NCBI GenBank assembly: GCA_028280115.1 | Contig: JANQMJ010000018.1 | Span: 62,001-126,000, forward strand | Length of the DNA stretch: 64,000 nt | Reading direction: 5' to 3' | Origin: Parvularculaceae bacterium | GTDB taxonomy: Bacteria; Pseudomonadota; Alphaproteobacteria; Caulobacterales; Parvularculaceae | In this document: positions 8,303 through 17,794 of the stretch, piece after piece | How the letters are laid out: each line of letters starts with the position of its first letter | Numbering within the stretch: the first letter of the stretch is position 1 | Program-made: the position numbers and the translations under genes | Notes under the pieces: model-generated | Database searches by the model: none | Told to the model about the DNA's origin: nothing | What the model saw: only the letters and a program-made list of their open reading frames with translations

Positions 8303-10720
8303 TCAAGCATCGCCCTTTTTCTCCTGCAGCGGCGCATGATCGGGCGGCCATGATTTCACATGCACGTCGCGCTGCGGGAACGGGATCTCGATTCCCGCCT
8401 CCTTGAACGCCTTGAAGATCGCGAAGCGCAGTTCGGTCCGCACCGTCAGAGAGTTCGAAATGTCGGCGAGATAAACCCTGAGGTCGAAATCGAGCGAGGA
8501 ATTGCCGAAATCCATCCAGGTGATGAAGGGCGCGGGATAGGCGACCACCAGCGGATGATCCTGCGCGCATTGGAGCAGAATTTCCTTCACCTTCTCCGGA
8601 TCGGAATCGTAGGAAACCCCGACCTGCACGATGACGCGGCCGATCTTGTTCGTGTGCGTCCAGTTCGTCACCGTCGAGGAGATCAGTTCCGAATTGGGAA
8701 TGATGATCGAAGCGCGGTCCCAGGTCTCGATCTCCGTGGACCGGACGCTGATTCTCTTGACGATCCCTTCGCCGGACGGGGTCACGATCCAGTCGCCGAC
8801 TTTGATCGGCCGCTCGAACAGCAAGATCAGTCCCGAGACGAAATTGTTGACAATCGACTGCAGGCCGAAACCGATCCCCACCGAAAGCGCGCCGGCGATC
8901 AAAGCGAGATTGCCGAGATCAAAACCGATGGTCGAAACCGCCGCGAACAGCGCGATGATCATCCCGGCATAGCCGATCAGCGTAATCAGCGAGTTCTGAA
9001 CGCCCGGATTGATGTGGGAATGGGCGAACGGTCCTTTTTCAACCGCGCGCTGGACTACTTTGGTCAGCGCCATGATGGCGATGAAGACGACGATGGCCAG
9101 CGCGAAATTGGCGAGCGACGGAATGCGCACGCCGCCGATCGTGAAACCGAACAGCGCCTGGCTCGCCAGATCGCTGACATTGGACGCCGGTACGCCGAGT
9201 AAAATGAGCAGTCCCGGCGTAAGGGCGATTAAAAGCGCGACGTTGATGACAAGATCGCTCCAGAACAGGAAGTCCCGCGCGCGCGTTTCATCGTCGTCTT
9301 CGGCCTTGTCTCGCCGCGCCTGCAGGCGGCGGCGCAGCCATCGGGCGAATTCCTTCAACAGCGCGCGCGCGAACCAGGCGAAGGCGAGAAAGATCGCCAG
9401 AAAGTAAAACCGCGACGCGATGAAATCTGCGAGCGCCACATAGCCGGCGAGCGCCGCGACGACGATGACAATCGCGACCGCCCGGCCCAGCCGCCGCGCG
9501 ATGCGCCAGAATTCAACGCCGCTTTGCTGGCCTTCCGGCGCGGCGCTGTCATCTTTTGAGGCGTCATCGTCTTTTGCAGGCGCCAAGGCGCCGCGCCATA
9601 AAGCGCCCCGGCAAAGCGCGTATAAAAGCGCGCCGACAATAACGGCGCCGGTCGCCTTGATCAGCCGGATAAGCTGATCCGCGCCGCCAGCGGCGGCGAA
9701 CATTTCGCTTAGCAGGATCTTCAGCCCGAAGACGATGACGATGGCGATCACAAGCCGGCTTACGATCCGCCCGCGCGACGCAACGACCGGCGCGATGCGC
9801 CAGGACGGATTGGCCGGCGCGAACAGTCCGCGCAGAAAACCGCTCATCAACAAATAGGCGACCAGGGCGAACCAGAGCGCTCGCGCCACGGGCTCGCCGG
9901 TCTCGGCAATGACGCCCTGGGCGCGCAGCGTCTCGATAATAACGAAGCCGCCGATCAGCCCCGGCGCGGCGCGGGCGATCATTTTCAGGCCCGCCACCAC
10001 CACCCGGCGCGCGGAAGTGGGTTTGAGCTTTTCAATCTCCTGGGCGAAGGTCGCCGCGATCCAGCGATCGATCGGACCGAAAAGCACCAGCGAAATGACC
10101 AGCGCGCCGAGAATAATGCCGACCGCCGGCGCAACGCCGCCGTCTGTCTCTTTGCGGTCGCGCCAGGCGCTGAAATAGTCCGCGGCGCCGTTCCACACGG
10201 CGCCCGCCGACTCGCTCGCCGGGCCCCAGACTGACGGCGCAAGCGGAGAAGCCCCGCGCGTCAGCAACCGTTCGTAAAGCGTCTGGATACGCGAAGCGGA
10301 AAGGCGCGCCAAAAGATCGTTCGCCTCAAAGATATTCGCCTCGATCCGGGTTTTCTCGCCGCTGAGTTCAGTGAGCGCCCGATCAAGGGCGCCGCGCTGG
10401 GCGGCAAGCTCATCGCTTTCCGGCGGATCGCCCTCCCCCGGCGCAGGTCCCAGGGGGGAAAGCTGGACCTCAACGCTTTCCAGATCGCGTTCGACGGCGG
10501 CGAGCCGCTGGCGCGATCCGTCGCGCAGGGTGCGCAACCGCTCCTCGGCGGCGGCGGCATCGTCAATCTCGCGCGCTTCGATCGCGGCGCGGATCTCGGC
10601 ATATTCCGCCCGGGCCGCTTCGATTTCGTTCGAACGCTCGTCCTGTGCGACTGCGACGCCTCCGACGCAGGCCAGGAAGAGCGCAAACAAAACTGCAATG
10701 CCGCGGGCCGCGCCGGTCAT
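8303..10720 (-). CDS. Mechanosensitive ion channel, large MscS family with DUF3772-type periplasmic domain
   Basis: This 805-residue protein begins with a signal peptide (residues 1-25, ending AVAQ). A charged coiled-coil periplasmic region at ~30-150 of DUF3772 type follows, and then many membrane helices between about 195 and 620. The MscS core is at the C-terminus: FERPIKVGDWI and the beta domain with IIPNSELISSTVTNWTH. It ends with the alpha/beta domain and a basic tail. Such large MscS/MscK-like channels sit in the inner membrane and release solutes on hypo-osmotic shock. It is longer than MscS (286 aa), as expected for this subfamily. A short ~80-bp gap separates it from the FAH gene on the same strand. 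Confidence 0.92.
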   Translation of the reverse strand: MTGAARGIAVLFALFLACVGGVAVAQDERSNEIEAARAEYAEIRAAIEAREIDDAAAAEERLRTLRDGSRQRLAAVERDLESVEVQLSPLGPAPGEGDPPESDELAAQRGALDRALTELSGEKTRIEANIFEANDLLARLSASRIQTLYERLLTRGASPLAPSVWGPASESAGAVWNGAADYFSAWRDRKETDGGVAPAVGIILGALVISLVLFGPIDRWIAATFAQEIEKLKPTSARRVVVAGLKMIARAAPGLIGGFVIIETLRAQGVIAETGEPVARALWFALVAYLLMSGFLRGLFAPANPSWRIAPVVASRGRIVSRLVIAIVIVFGLKILLSEMFAAAGGADQLIRLIKATGAVIVGALLYALCRGALWRGALAPAKDDDASKDDSAAPEGQQSGVEFWRIARRLGRAVAIVIVVAALAGYVALADFIASRFYFLAIFLAFAWFARALLKEFARWLRRRLQARRDKAEDDDETRARDFLFWSDLVINVALLIALTPGLLILLGVPASNVSDLASQALFGFTIGGVRIPSLANFALAIVVFIAIMALTKVVQRAVEKGPFAHSHINPGVQNSLITLIGYAGMIIALFAAVSTIGFDLGNLALIAGALSVGIGFGLQSIVNNFVSGLILLFERPIKVGDWIVTPSGEGIVKRISVRSTEIETWDRASIIIPNSELISSTVTNWTHTNKIGRVIVQVGVSYDSDPEKVKEILLQCAQDHPLVVAYPAPFITWMDFGNSSLDFDLRVYLADISNSLTVRTELRFAIFKAFKEAGIEIPFPQRDVHVKSWPPDHAPLQEKKGDA

Positions 10721-10798
10721 AATCCGCCCAAGCCGAAAACGAAGGGTAATCGTTCCCGTATGTCAGATGGCTGCTGGGCGCGTTGCGACACCGATCAC

Positions 10799-11452
10799 CT
10801 AAACGATCTTCTGTCCGGTCTTGGCCCAGTCGTCGAGAAACGCCTTCAGGCCCTTATCCGTCAGCGGATGATTGGCAAGCGATTTGAGCACGTTGGGCGG
10901 CGCAGTCGCCACATCCGCGCCGGCGATGGCCGCATCCTTGACATGCAGCGGCGAGCGGATCGACGCGGCGAGAATCTCCGTGCCGAAACCGTAATTGTCG
11001 TAGATCACCCGGATTTCTCGAATGAGATCCATGCCTTCGAGGCCGATATCGTCAAGCCGGCCGATGAAAGGCGAGATGAAGGTCGCGCCGGCCTTTGCCG
11101 CCAACAGCGCCTGGGCGGCGGAAAAGCACAAAGTGACGTTGACCTTGATCCCGTCGCCGACCAGCGCGCGGCAGGCGGCCAGGCCGTCCATGGTCAGCGG
11201 GACCTTGACCGTCACATTATCGGCGATCTCGGCGAGCGACTTGCCTTCGGCAATCATTTTGTCCGCTTCAAGGGCGGTCACTTCGGCGCTCACCGGCCCG
11301 TCGATGAGGGCGCAGATGTCCGCCACGACCTCGCGAAAATCGCGGCCCGATTTCATCACCAGGCTGGGATTGGTCGTTACGCCGTCGACCAGCCCGACCG
11401 CCGCCAGCTCCCTGATCGCCTCGATATCGGCGGTGTCCACAAAGAATTTCAT
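10799..11452 (-). CDS. Short transaldolase / fructose-6-phosphate aldolase-like protein
   Basis: A 217-residue TIM-barrel aldolase of the small transaldolase (type 3B/FSA-like) family. N-terminal [10 protein letters not shown] and TTNPSLV (26-32) are classic. The Schiff-base lysine is Lys83 in TVKVPLT, and SPFIGRLDD lies in the C-terminal half. ATG 11452 aligns with the family start, so I did not use the in-frame upstream extension to 11548. Transaldolase transfers dihydroxyacetone units in the non-oxidative pentose phosphate pathway; FSA-type members instead cleave fructose-6-phosphate. Sequence alone does not decide between them. Nearest upstream gene is divergent (korA), so it likely has its own promoter. 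Confidence 0.92.
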   Translation of the reverse strand: MKFFVDTADIEAIRELAAVGLVDGVTTNPSLVMKSGRDFREVVADICALIDGPVSAEVTALEADKMIAEGKSLAEIADNVTVKVPLTMDGLAACRALVGDGIKVNVTLCFSAAQALLAAKAGATFISPFIGRLDDIGLEGMDLIREIRVIYDNYGFGTEILAASIRSPLHVKDAAIAGADVATAPPNVLKSLANHPLTDKGLKAFLDDWAKTGQKIV

Positions 11453-11747
11453 CTCAAGTCTTTCTATTTGCGCTCGGAACCAGGCTTGTGCCCGGCCGGG
11501 CTTTACCACGGAGTCGGGCCGGCGCGAAAAGCTTAGCACGCGCCGCAAGCCGGCTGGATCGGCGTCCGCCGCCCCCCGCCTTCACCTTGTTGCGAGGCGG
11601 CGACCGAAAATCCTTGAAAAGGCTCATGGACATTGAGATATCAGCTGCCTCACGATTGTGCGCCGAATTCGCATTCGCGAAATAGGCGCTTGTTTTTGCT
11701 GGCGGTTTTGTCATTCTGCCCAATCAGGTATCGGTCAGGCTCGCTTC

Positions 11748-13634
11748 ATGGCCAAAATAGCGCCCTCAAATCAATCCATCGTCGTCCGTTTCGCCGGGGA
11801 TTCCGGCGACGGCGTTCAGCTTTTGGGATCGCAATTTGCGGAATCGACCGCGCTGACCGGCGCGGATTTCGCCACGTTTCCGGACTATCCCGCAGAGATC
11901 CGCGCGCCGGTGGGCACGACCTTCGGCGTCTCGGCGTTTCAGATCAATCTCGGCGCGCGGCGCGTCTCGACCGCCGGCGATCAGCCTGACGTTCTCATCG
12001 CCTTCAATCCGGCGGCGTTGAAAGTCAATTTGCCCTCGCTCAACAAGGGCGCGCTGATCCTTCTCAACACCGACACATTTAACGCGCGCAATTTCGCCAA
12101 GGCCCATATCGACGAGGACCCCCGGGCGACAGGCGAACTGGCCGACTTTCAAGTCGTCGAAATCGCCATGTCGACGCAGACCTTTGAAGCGGTCAAGCAT
12201 GTCGGGCTTTCAAAAAGCGACGCCGAGCAGAGCAAGAATTTCTGGGCGCTGGGCGCCGTTCTTTGGATGTTCGGCCGCAAGCGCAAACCCATCGAAGACT
12301 GGGCGCGCAAGAAATTCGCCAAGAAACCGCCCGAAATTCTCGCCGGCAACCTCGCCGCCCTGAACGCCGGTCACGCCTATGCGGAAACCGCGGAGCTTTC
12401 CGCCGAGATACCGCAATTCGTGGTCGGCGAGGCGCCCATGGATGAGGGCGATTATCGCTCCATCACCGGCGCGGAAGCCTTGTCCCTGGGACTGGCCGCC
12501 GCCGGCGAACTGGCGGACCGGCAGGTGATCTTTTGCTCTTATCCGATCACGCCCGCATCGCCCATCCTGCATCATCTCTCGCGCATGGGCGAACTGGGCG
12601 TGGCGACCTTTCAGGCCGAAGACGAAATCGCCGCCTGCTGCGCGGCGATCGGCGCGTCCTATGGCGGGGCGATCGGCGTCACCTCCTCTTCGGGGCCGGG
12701 CATCGCGCTCAAGACCGAAGCCGTCGGGCTCGCCATCGCGGCGGAACTGCCGCTGGTCATCGTCAACTCTCAGCGCGGCGGGCCGTCGACGGGTCTGCCC
12801 ACCAAGACCGAACAGTCCGACCTTTATCAGGCGATCTACGGCCGCAACGCCGATGCGCCCACGCCGGTGATCGCCGCGAGCGGGCCCGGCGATTGTTTCG
12901 ACGCCGCGATTGAAGCAACCCGCATCGCCATTCGCCATATGACGCCGGTCTACCTGCTTACCGACGGCTATATCGCCAATGCGTCGGGCCCGTGGGCGCT
13001 GCCCAATATGGAACACTATGAGCCGATCGCGGCGGCGGCGCCGCCGGCGCCGTCCGATGATTCCAACGCCAAGAAGCGCGCGATCTGGAACCGTGACGAA
13101 ACCAGCCTCGGCCGGCCCTGGGTCAGCCCCGGCATGGAGGGCCTTGCCCATCGCATCGGCGGTCTCGAAAAGGATATCGCCACCGGCGACATTTCCTACG
13201 ACGCAGAAAACCATCAGGCGATGTCGGAACTGCGCGCCAAAAAAGTCGAAGCGGTCGCCGACTTCATTCCCGAGCAGAGCGTCGAGCAGGGCGCCGCCCA
13301 TGGCCCCCTCGCCGTGGTCGGCTGGGGCTCGACCCATGGGGCGATCTGGCGCGCCGTCAATGAGGCGCGTGAACAGGGCTACGACGTGGCGCAAATTCAC
13401 TTGCGCTATCTCAACCCGCTGCCGAAAAATCTCGGGCGCCTGCTTGGCGACTACGACAAGGTCTTGATGCTGGAGATGAATATGGGCCAGTGCGCGACGC
13501 TATTGCGCGACAAGCTCGGTGTCGACCTCATTCAACTCAACAAAGTCTCCGGCCAGCCGTTCAAGATTTCCGAAATCCTCGACGCCATCATGGCCAACTG
13601 CCCGGCCAAGGCGAAGGTTACAGCGGCGGAGTGA
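11748..13634 (+). CDS. korA: 2-oxoacid:ferredoxin oxidoreductase, alpha subunit (gamma-alpha fusion)
   Basis: A 628-residue protein that fuses the gamma domain at its N-terminus (GDSGDGVQLLG, residues ~16-26; TFPDYPAEIRAPVGTT) to the alpha pyrimidine-binding domain (YPITPASP near 265; SSGPGIALKTEA and QRGGPSTGLPTKTEQSDL). This is the KorA/2-oxoglutarate:ferredoxin oxidoreductase layout. With the beta subunit downstream it would convert a 2-oxoacid and CoA to acyl-CoA, passing electrons to ferredoxin. ATG 11748 fits the conserved start; the frame runs open upstream to 11658. The beta gene follows after ~190 bp containing two strong hairpins. The substrate is most often 2-oxoglutarate, but a branched-chain or 2-oxoadipate role cannot be excluded. 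Confidence 0.92.
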   Translation: MAKIAPSNQSIVVRFAGDSGDGVQLLGSQFAESTALTGADFATFPDYPAEIRAPVGTTFGVSAFQINLGARRVSTAGDQPDVLIAFNPAALKVNLPSLNKGALILLNTDTFNARNFAKAHIDEDPRATGELADFQVVEIAMSTQTFEAVKHVGLSKSDAEQSKNFWALGAVLWMFGRKRKPIEDWARKKFAKKPPEILAGNLAALNAGHAYAETAELSAEIPQFVVGEAPMDEGDYRSITGAEALSLGLAAAGELADRQVIFCSYPITPASPILHHLSRMGELGVATFQAEDEIAACCAAIGASYGGAIGVTSSSGPGIALKTEAVGLAIAAELPLVIVNSQRGGPSTGLPTKTEQSDLYQAIYGRNADAPTPVIAASGPGDCFDAAIEATRIAIRHMTPVYLLTDGYIANASGPWALPNMEHYEPIAAAAPPAPSDDSNAKKRAIWNRDETSLGRPWVSPGMEGLAHRIGGLEKDIATGDISYDAENHQAMSELRAKKVEAVADFIPEQSVEQGAAHGPLAVVGWGSTHGAIWRAVNEAREQGYDVAQIHLRYLNPLPKNLGRLLGDYDKVLMLEMNMGQCATLLRDKLGVDLIQLNKVSGQPFKISEILDAIMANCPAKAKVTAAE

Positions 13635-13676
13635 TGCGTTATTGTTTTAACACCCCCATCCCCGGCTTCGCCGGTG

Positions 13677-13749
13677 CTTCCCCCGCAAGCGGGGGAAGAA
13701 GGCGCGCGGGACAGCCGCAGCGTCCTTCCTCCCCCATTCATGGGGGAGG
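13677..13749. repeat. Paired C/G-run hairpins between korA and korB
   Basis: The 190-bp spacer carries two perfect 10-bp stem-loops with 2-base loops. One is at 13677-13698 (arms CTTCCCCCGC/GCGGGGGAAG), the other at 13728-13749 (arms CCTCCCCCAT/ATGGGGGAGG). A near-identical hairpin with arms CCTCCCCCGC/GCGGGGGAGG lies at 22243-22264. These look like a mobile intergenic palindrome family inserted between two subunits that must be co-expressed. Neither stem is followed by a T run, so full intrinsic termination is not expected. Confidence 0.8.
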
Positions 13750-13824
13750 CAGCCGCGAAGCGGACGGAGGGGGTTCAATCGGCGAATGTCGTATTGAAGA
13801 ACTGTCTGAACAGGGTTCCAAATC

Positions 13825-14844
13825 ATGAACAAACCCCTCACCGCAAAAGATTTCGCCACCGATCAGGAAGTGCGCTGGTGCCCCGGCTGCGGCGATTATG
13901 CGATTTTAAAATGCGTCCAGAAAACGCTCGCCGATGTCGGCGCCGATCCCGACCGGACCGTGTTCGTTTCCGGCATCGGCTGTTCGTCGCGCTTTCCCTA
14001 TTATGTGAACGCCTACGGCTTTCACACCATTCACGGCCGGGCGCCGTCCTTCGCCACGGGTCTTAAACTCGCCAATCCCGAACTCGACGTCTGGGTCGTC
14101 ACCGGCGACGGTGACGGGCTTTCCATCGGCGGCAATCATCTGCTGCACGTCCTGCGGCGCAATGTCGACGTCCAGATCATGCTGTTCAACAACGAAATCT
14201 ACGGCCTGACCAAGGGCCAGTTCTCGCCGACATCGCGCGTGGGCACGCGCTCGCCGTCAACGCCGACCGGCTCGATCGATGCGCCGGTTTTCCCTTGCGC
14301 CTTCGCGCTGGGCGCCGGCGCGCGCTTCATCGCCCGCGGCGTCGACACCGACGTCAAGAAACTCTCCCCGGTTCTGCAGGCCGCACGGGAATTCAAAGGC
14401 GCCGCCTTTGTGGAGATCTTCCAGAACTGCATCGTCTACAACAAGGACGTGTTCGAGGGGTTCACGGAGAAAAAACACGCAGCGGAAACCCAAATTCATG
14501 TAGAACATGGGAAGCCGCTACTATTCGCTAATGGAACCAAGGGATTAAGGTTAAATCCTCAAACGTTGACCCTGGACGTCGTTGAGATCGAAGGCGAAAA
14601 TGGCGGCGGCGCGGCGCTTTCCGACATCGTCGTCCATGACGAGACCAACCAGGCCCTGGCGCAAATGCTGTTCGCCATGCCCAAGGGCTATCCCGTGCCG
14701 CTGGGCGTTATTTATCGAGACCCGACGCCGTCTTACGATGGGGCCTTCTGGGACCATCACCCCAGCAAGGGTAAACGCACAGCCAACGTCGCCGACGCCC
14801 TGCGCCGGGGCAGCGTCTGGCACAAATATGCGCGCGACCATTAA
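13825..14844 (+). CDS. korB: 2-oxoacid:ferredoxin oxidoreductase, beta subunit
   Basis: A 339-residue thiamine-pyrophosphate-binding subunit. CPGCGD at 19-24 (Cys19 and Cys22) is the KorB hallmark. The TPP/Mg motif is GDGDG (94-98), continuing to NN at 122-123. SGIGCSSR and GRAPSFATGLKLA are also conserved. There are no 4Fe-4S ferredoxin repeats, so an external ferredoxin and the Cys cluster of the beta subunit must carry electrons. Bases 14490-14580, around the FANGTKG region, are visibly lower in GC than the rest, but the frame is intact. It is the partner of korA upstream despite the repeat-filled spacer. Confidence 0.93.
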   Translation: MNKPLTAKDFATDQEVRWCPGCGDYAILKCVQKTLADVGADPDRTVFVSGIGCSSRFPYYVNAYGFHTIHGRAPSFATGLKLANPELDVWVVTGDGDGLSIGGNHLLHVLRRNVDVQIMLFNNEIYGLTKGQFSPTSRVGTRSPSTPTGSIDAPVFPCAFALGAGARFIARGVDTDVKKLSPVLQAAREFKGAAFVEIFQNCIVYNKDVFEGFTEKKHAAETQIHVEHGKPLLFANGTKGLRLNPQTLTLDVVEIEGENGGGAALSDIVVHDETNQALAQMLFAMPKGYPVPLGVIYRDPTPSYDGAFWDHHPSKGKRTANVADALRRGSVWHKYARDH

Positions 14845-14888
14845 ATGGTCCCGATAGCGTTTGCCGGATGGAAAGATCGCCTGTCTGA

Positions 14889-15674
14889 ATGACGGAGAAA
14901 CTTTCAGCATTCGTTACAACCTATAATAACGAAGCGACCCTCGACGCCTGTCTCGAAAGCCTTTCCTTCGCCGACGAAATCGTCGTGCTTGATTCATTCA
15001 GCACTGATCGGACGCCCGACATCGCCGCCAAACATGGCGCGGTTTTTTTTCAAGAAACGTTTAAGGGCTACGGTCCGCAAAAACAAAGCGCATGCGACAA
15101 GACCTCGCATAAATGGGTCCTGCTGCTCGATTCCGACGAAGCGCTCAGCAAGCAGGGGCGCAACGCCGTCAAGGCCGTTCTCGCCGCCGGGCCGAGCGCG
15201 GCCGGCTACGCCCTGCCCCGGATCGAACAGATGTTCTGGCGGATGCAGTCGCCCCTGACGCGCGTGAAATATTATCTGCGGTTTTACGACAAGACGCGCG
15301 GCCGGTTGAGCGATCACGCCATTCATGAATCGCCGGTCGTCGACGGCGCGGTGAAAAGGATTAACGCGCCGATCCTCCATTACGGCAATCCGACTATCGA
15401 CGCGCGCGCCGACAAGATGAACGCTTATTCCGCCGGCGCCGTCGCCGATAAACTCGCCCGGGGACGCAGGGCAAATCCCTGGATGATGGTGTTTTATCCG
15501 CCGGTCTATTTTTGCCGCCAGTATTTTATCGGGCGGGAATTTTCCAATGGCTGGGCGGGATTTATCAATTCGGTTTTCGGCGCGTATTATGTCTTCCTGA
15601 AATACGCCAAGCTCTATGAGCATTTCCGGCGCAAACGCGCAAAGAACGCAGAACCGCCGCAGGAAGGAAAATAA
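14889..15674 (+). CDS. Family 2 glycosyltransferase (WaaE/KdtX-like)
   Basis: A 261-residue GT2 enzyme. N-terminal AFVTTYNNE and DEIVVLDSFSTD are the nucleotide-sugar-binding strand and turn. The DxD metal motif is Asp81-Ser-Asp83 in LLLDSDEALS, and GYGPQKQ (60-66) is typical of the LPS-core beta-1,4-glucosyltransferase group (WaaE/KdtX). It has no clear transmembrane span until the C-terminal aromatic segment (~200-245: MMVFYPPVYFCRQYF). It probably adds a sugar to lipopolysaccharide core or a capsular polymer at the inner membrane. It lies 44 bp after korB on the same strand, which suggests read-through rather than shared function. Confidence 0.85.
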   Translation: MTEKLSAFVTTYNNEATLDACLESLSFADEIVVLDSFSTDRTPDIAAKHGAVFFQETFKGYGPQKQSACDKTSHKWVLLLDSDEALSKQGRNAVKAVLAAGPSAAGYALPRIEQMFWRMQSPLTRVKYYLRFYDKTRGRLSDHAIHESPVVDGAVKRINAPILHYGNPTIDARADKMNAYSAGAVADKLARGRRANPWMMVFYPPVYFCRQYFIGREFSNGWAGFINSVFGAYYVFLKYAKLYEHFRRKRAKNAEPPQEGK

Positions 15675-15740
15675 ACCGCATGTCTGTTGAGGACATGGCG
15701 CGCCTTGCGCCGGGCGTGTAATTTGAATCAGGACACCTCT

Positions 15741-15931
15741 CACCCGACCTCCCCGACGATAGTCGGGGTCCAGTCAACATAAAAAGACGGGCTTCGCCCG
15801 ACATTATCTTTTGGCTGGATTCCGGATCGACCTTTCAGGTCGTCCGGAATGACGGCGGGATGTGTTTTAACCGCGGGCGCCGAAAAGAACGGGTTGAGAG
15901 GTTTTCCGTTGCTGATTTACCGCCCGACCCA
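15741..15931. repeat. Compound palindromic intergenic repeat, copy 2
   Basis: Convergent-gene gap (15675-15939). It has a perfect stem CCCCGAC/GTCGGGG at 15751-15768, the shared hairpin unit at 15776-15822, and a module at 15845-15930. The last module recurs on the opposite strand at 42621-42702, with 25 identical bases at one end. Its tail alone also matches 1985-2031. Likely REP-like element and/or bidirectional terminator. Confidence 0.85.
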
Positions 15932-15939
15932 ACAACGAA

Positions 15940-16377
15940 CTACACACCGCCTTCTTGCGCGATGAACGCCGCAATATACCTTTTCAAGGTATCGAACACG
16001 TCTTCGAACGAAGCGTCCATGCGCGTCTGATTTCCCTCGACCAGAACCGGATCCGTCACCGGCCAATGGAAGACTTCCCCGCCGCGGATCCATTCGGCGC
16101 GAACCGCCGCGCGGGCGCCGCTGCTGACCGCAATGACATAGTCAAACTCCGGCGCGCCGGCTTTCGCAAAATCTTCCCAGCTTTTGCTCGACAGGCCGTC
16201 CGTCGGATAGCCATGCTCTTTGAGGACGTTGACGGCGAAAGGACTCACCAGACCGGCCGGTTCGATGCCGGCGCTCCTGGCCTCGAAGCGGCCGGCGCCG
16301 TCCTTGTTGAGGATGGCTTCCGCAATGATGCTGCGAGCCATGTTACTGTCGCATAAAAACAAGACGCGTCTGCTCAT
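15940..16377 (-). CDS. Low-molecular-weight phosphatase / arsenate reductase (ArsC-type) family protein
   Basis: A 145-residue LMW-PTPase-fold protein. The P-loop CX5R(S) is CDSNMARS with Cys9 and Arg15, and the general acid Asp109 sits in PVTDP. Residues NMARS instead of NSCRS remove the second cysteine seen in the pI258-type arsenate reductases. No nearby ars genes or ArsR-like regulator occur. So it may be either a thioredoxin-type arsenate reductase relative or a phosphatase; the function is undecided. It begins 36 bp downstream of the aminotransferase gene on the same strand, so they may be co-transcribed. Confidence 0.82.
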   Translation of the reverse strand: MSRRVLFLCDSNMARSIIAEAILNKDGAGRFEARSAGIEPAGLVSPFAVNVLKEHGYPTDGLSSKSWEDFAKAGAPEFDYVIAVSSGARAAVRAEWIRGGEVFHWPVTDPVLVEGNQTRMDASFEDVFDTLKRYIAAFIAQEGGV

Positions 16378-16413
16378 CGCCGCTCCAATCGCGCGCCGGC
16401 GCTCACAGGTTGG

Positions 16414-17724
16414 TCAACCCTTCAGCGCCGCTTTGGTCGCTTCCTCGAACATGTCGAGGCCCTCGTCGAGCAGCGCATCGGAAATGGTCAGGGGCACGAG
16501 CGAGCGCAGACACTGGGCGTAGGCGCCGGCGACGGCGATAATCAGGCCGCGGTCGCGCGCCTCGTTCTGGATGGCGCTGGCAAGACCGGGGTCCGGCATC
16601 CACGCATCGCCCTCCTTGACGAACTCGACCGCGATCATGCCGCCGATCTGGCGCACATCGCCGATCCGGCCCTTGGCGATCCCGGCTTGCAGTGCGCGCC
16701 AGCGCGAGGCCACGCGTTCGCCGATCGCATTGGCGCGATCGAGCAGGCCTTCTTCTTCGAAAATATCGAAGACCGCGAGCGCGGCGGCGCAGGCGACCGG
16801 ATTGCCGCCATAGGTCGAGCCCATGCCGCCGGGCGCGATCTTGTCGAGCAGCGCCGCCTTGCCGGTAAGCGCCGACAGCGGCAGGCCGGCGGCGATGGAC
16901 TTGGCGATGCACACCATGTCCGGTTCGACGCCGGAATGTTCGAAGGCGAACATCTTGCCCGTCCGGCCCATGCCCGACTGCACCTCATCGGCGATCAGCA
17001 AAATGCCGTGCTCGTCGCATTTGGCGCGCAGCGCCTTTAGGAACGCCGGCGGCGCGGCGTTAAATCCGCCCTCGCCCTGCACCGGCTCGATGATCAGCGC
17101 GGCGACCTCTTCGGCCGGCGTTTCCATCTTGAAAAGACGGTCAAGCGCTTCAAGGCAGCGATCCATGGGAACGCCGTGATACTCGTCCGGGTAAGGCGCA
17201 TGAAAAACGCCGGGAACCAGCGGCCCGTAGCCGACCTTGTAGGGTTTCGATTTGCCGGTCAGGGTCGTCGCCAAGAGGGTGCGGCCGTGAAAGGCGCCTT
17301 CAAAGGCGATGACGTTGGGCCGGCCGGTGATGCGCCGCGCGAATTTAATGGCGTTCTCGACCGCCTCGGCGCCGGAATTAAACAGCACCGTCTTTTTCGG
17401 CGTCTTGCCGGGGGCGAGCGCGTTCAGCCTTTCGCAGACGTCGACATAGACTTCGTACTGGGCGATGCCGAACGCGGTGTGCAGCACCGCATCGGCCTGG
17501 TTCTTGATCGCCTCGACGACCTTGGGATGGCGGTGGCCCACATTCAAAACGCCGATGCCGCCGATGAAGTCGATATAGCGTTTGCCCTCTACGTCCCACA
17601 ATTCGGCGCCCTCAGCGCGCGCGGCGTAGATGCCCGATTTCGACGGCAGCCCCGCCGGGCAGGCGATGTCGCGCCGGGCCTTGAGGCTTTCATTGGTGGC
17701 GAATTCGTTTTTGCCGTGGTCCAT
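16414..17724 (-). CDS. gabT: 4-aminobutyrate/omega-amino acid aminotransferase (GabT-type, class III PLP)
   Basis: A 436-residue class III aminotransferase. PLP anchors are SGAEA (117-121), Asp246 in ADEVQSG, and the Schiff-base Lys275 in CIAKSIAAGLPLSA. EPVQGEGG, the GabT-like EP-x-QGE-GG block, is at 213-220, and GGMGSTYGGNPVACAAALA in the second half matches GabT. It would transfer amino groups from GABA, 5-aminovalerate or beta-alanine to 2-oxoglutarate. A 5-aminovalerate role would fit the lysine-degradation genes elsewhere in the window (AmaB, GcdH), but this is inference. The ArsC-like gene follows downstream. Confidence 0.88.
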   Translation of the reverse strand: MDHGKNEFATNESLKARRDIACPAGLPSKSGIYAARAEGAELWDVEGKRYIDFIGGIGVLNVGHRHPKVVEAIKNQADAVLHTAFGIAQYEVYVDVCERLNALAPGKTPKKTVLFNSGAEAVENAIKFARRITGRPNVIAFEGAFHGRTLLATTLTGKSKPYKVGYGPLVPGVFHAPYPDEYHGVPMDRCLEALDRLFKMETPAEEVAALIIEPVQGEGGFNAAPPAFLKALRAKCDEHGILLIADEVQSGMGRTGKMFAFEHSGVEPDMVCIAKSIAAGLPLSALTGKAALLDKIAPGGMGSTYGGNPVACAAALAVFDIFEEEGLLDRANAIGERVASRWRALQAGIAKGRIGDVRQIGGMIAVEFVKEGDAWMPDPGLASAIQNEARDRGLIIAVAGAYAQCLRSLVPLTISDALLDEGLDMFEEATKAALKG

Positions 17725-17794
17725 ATGGCGAACTCCGCTGACGCGCCTTCAAAAGGCGGCTCTAGCATGATCGGCCGCAAAGTACAGGGGCGGG

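Noticed and set aside
12210..13400. A 396-codon open frame on the minus strand opposite korA
   Set aside because: It lies entirely inside the real korA coding region, has no recognisable domain or ribosome binding site, and is an expected shadow of GC-rich codon use.
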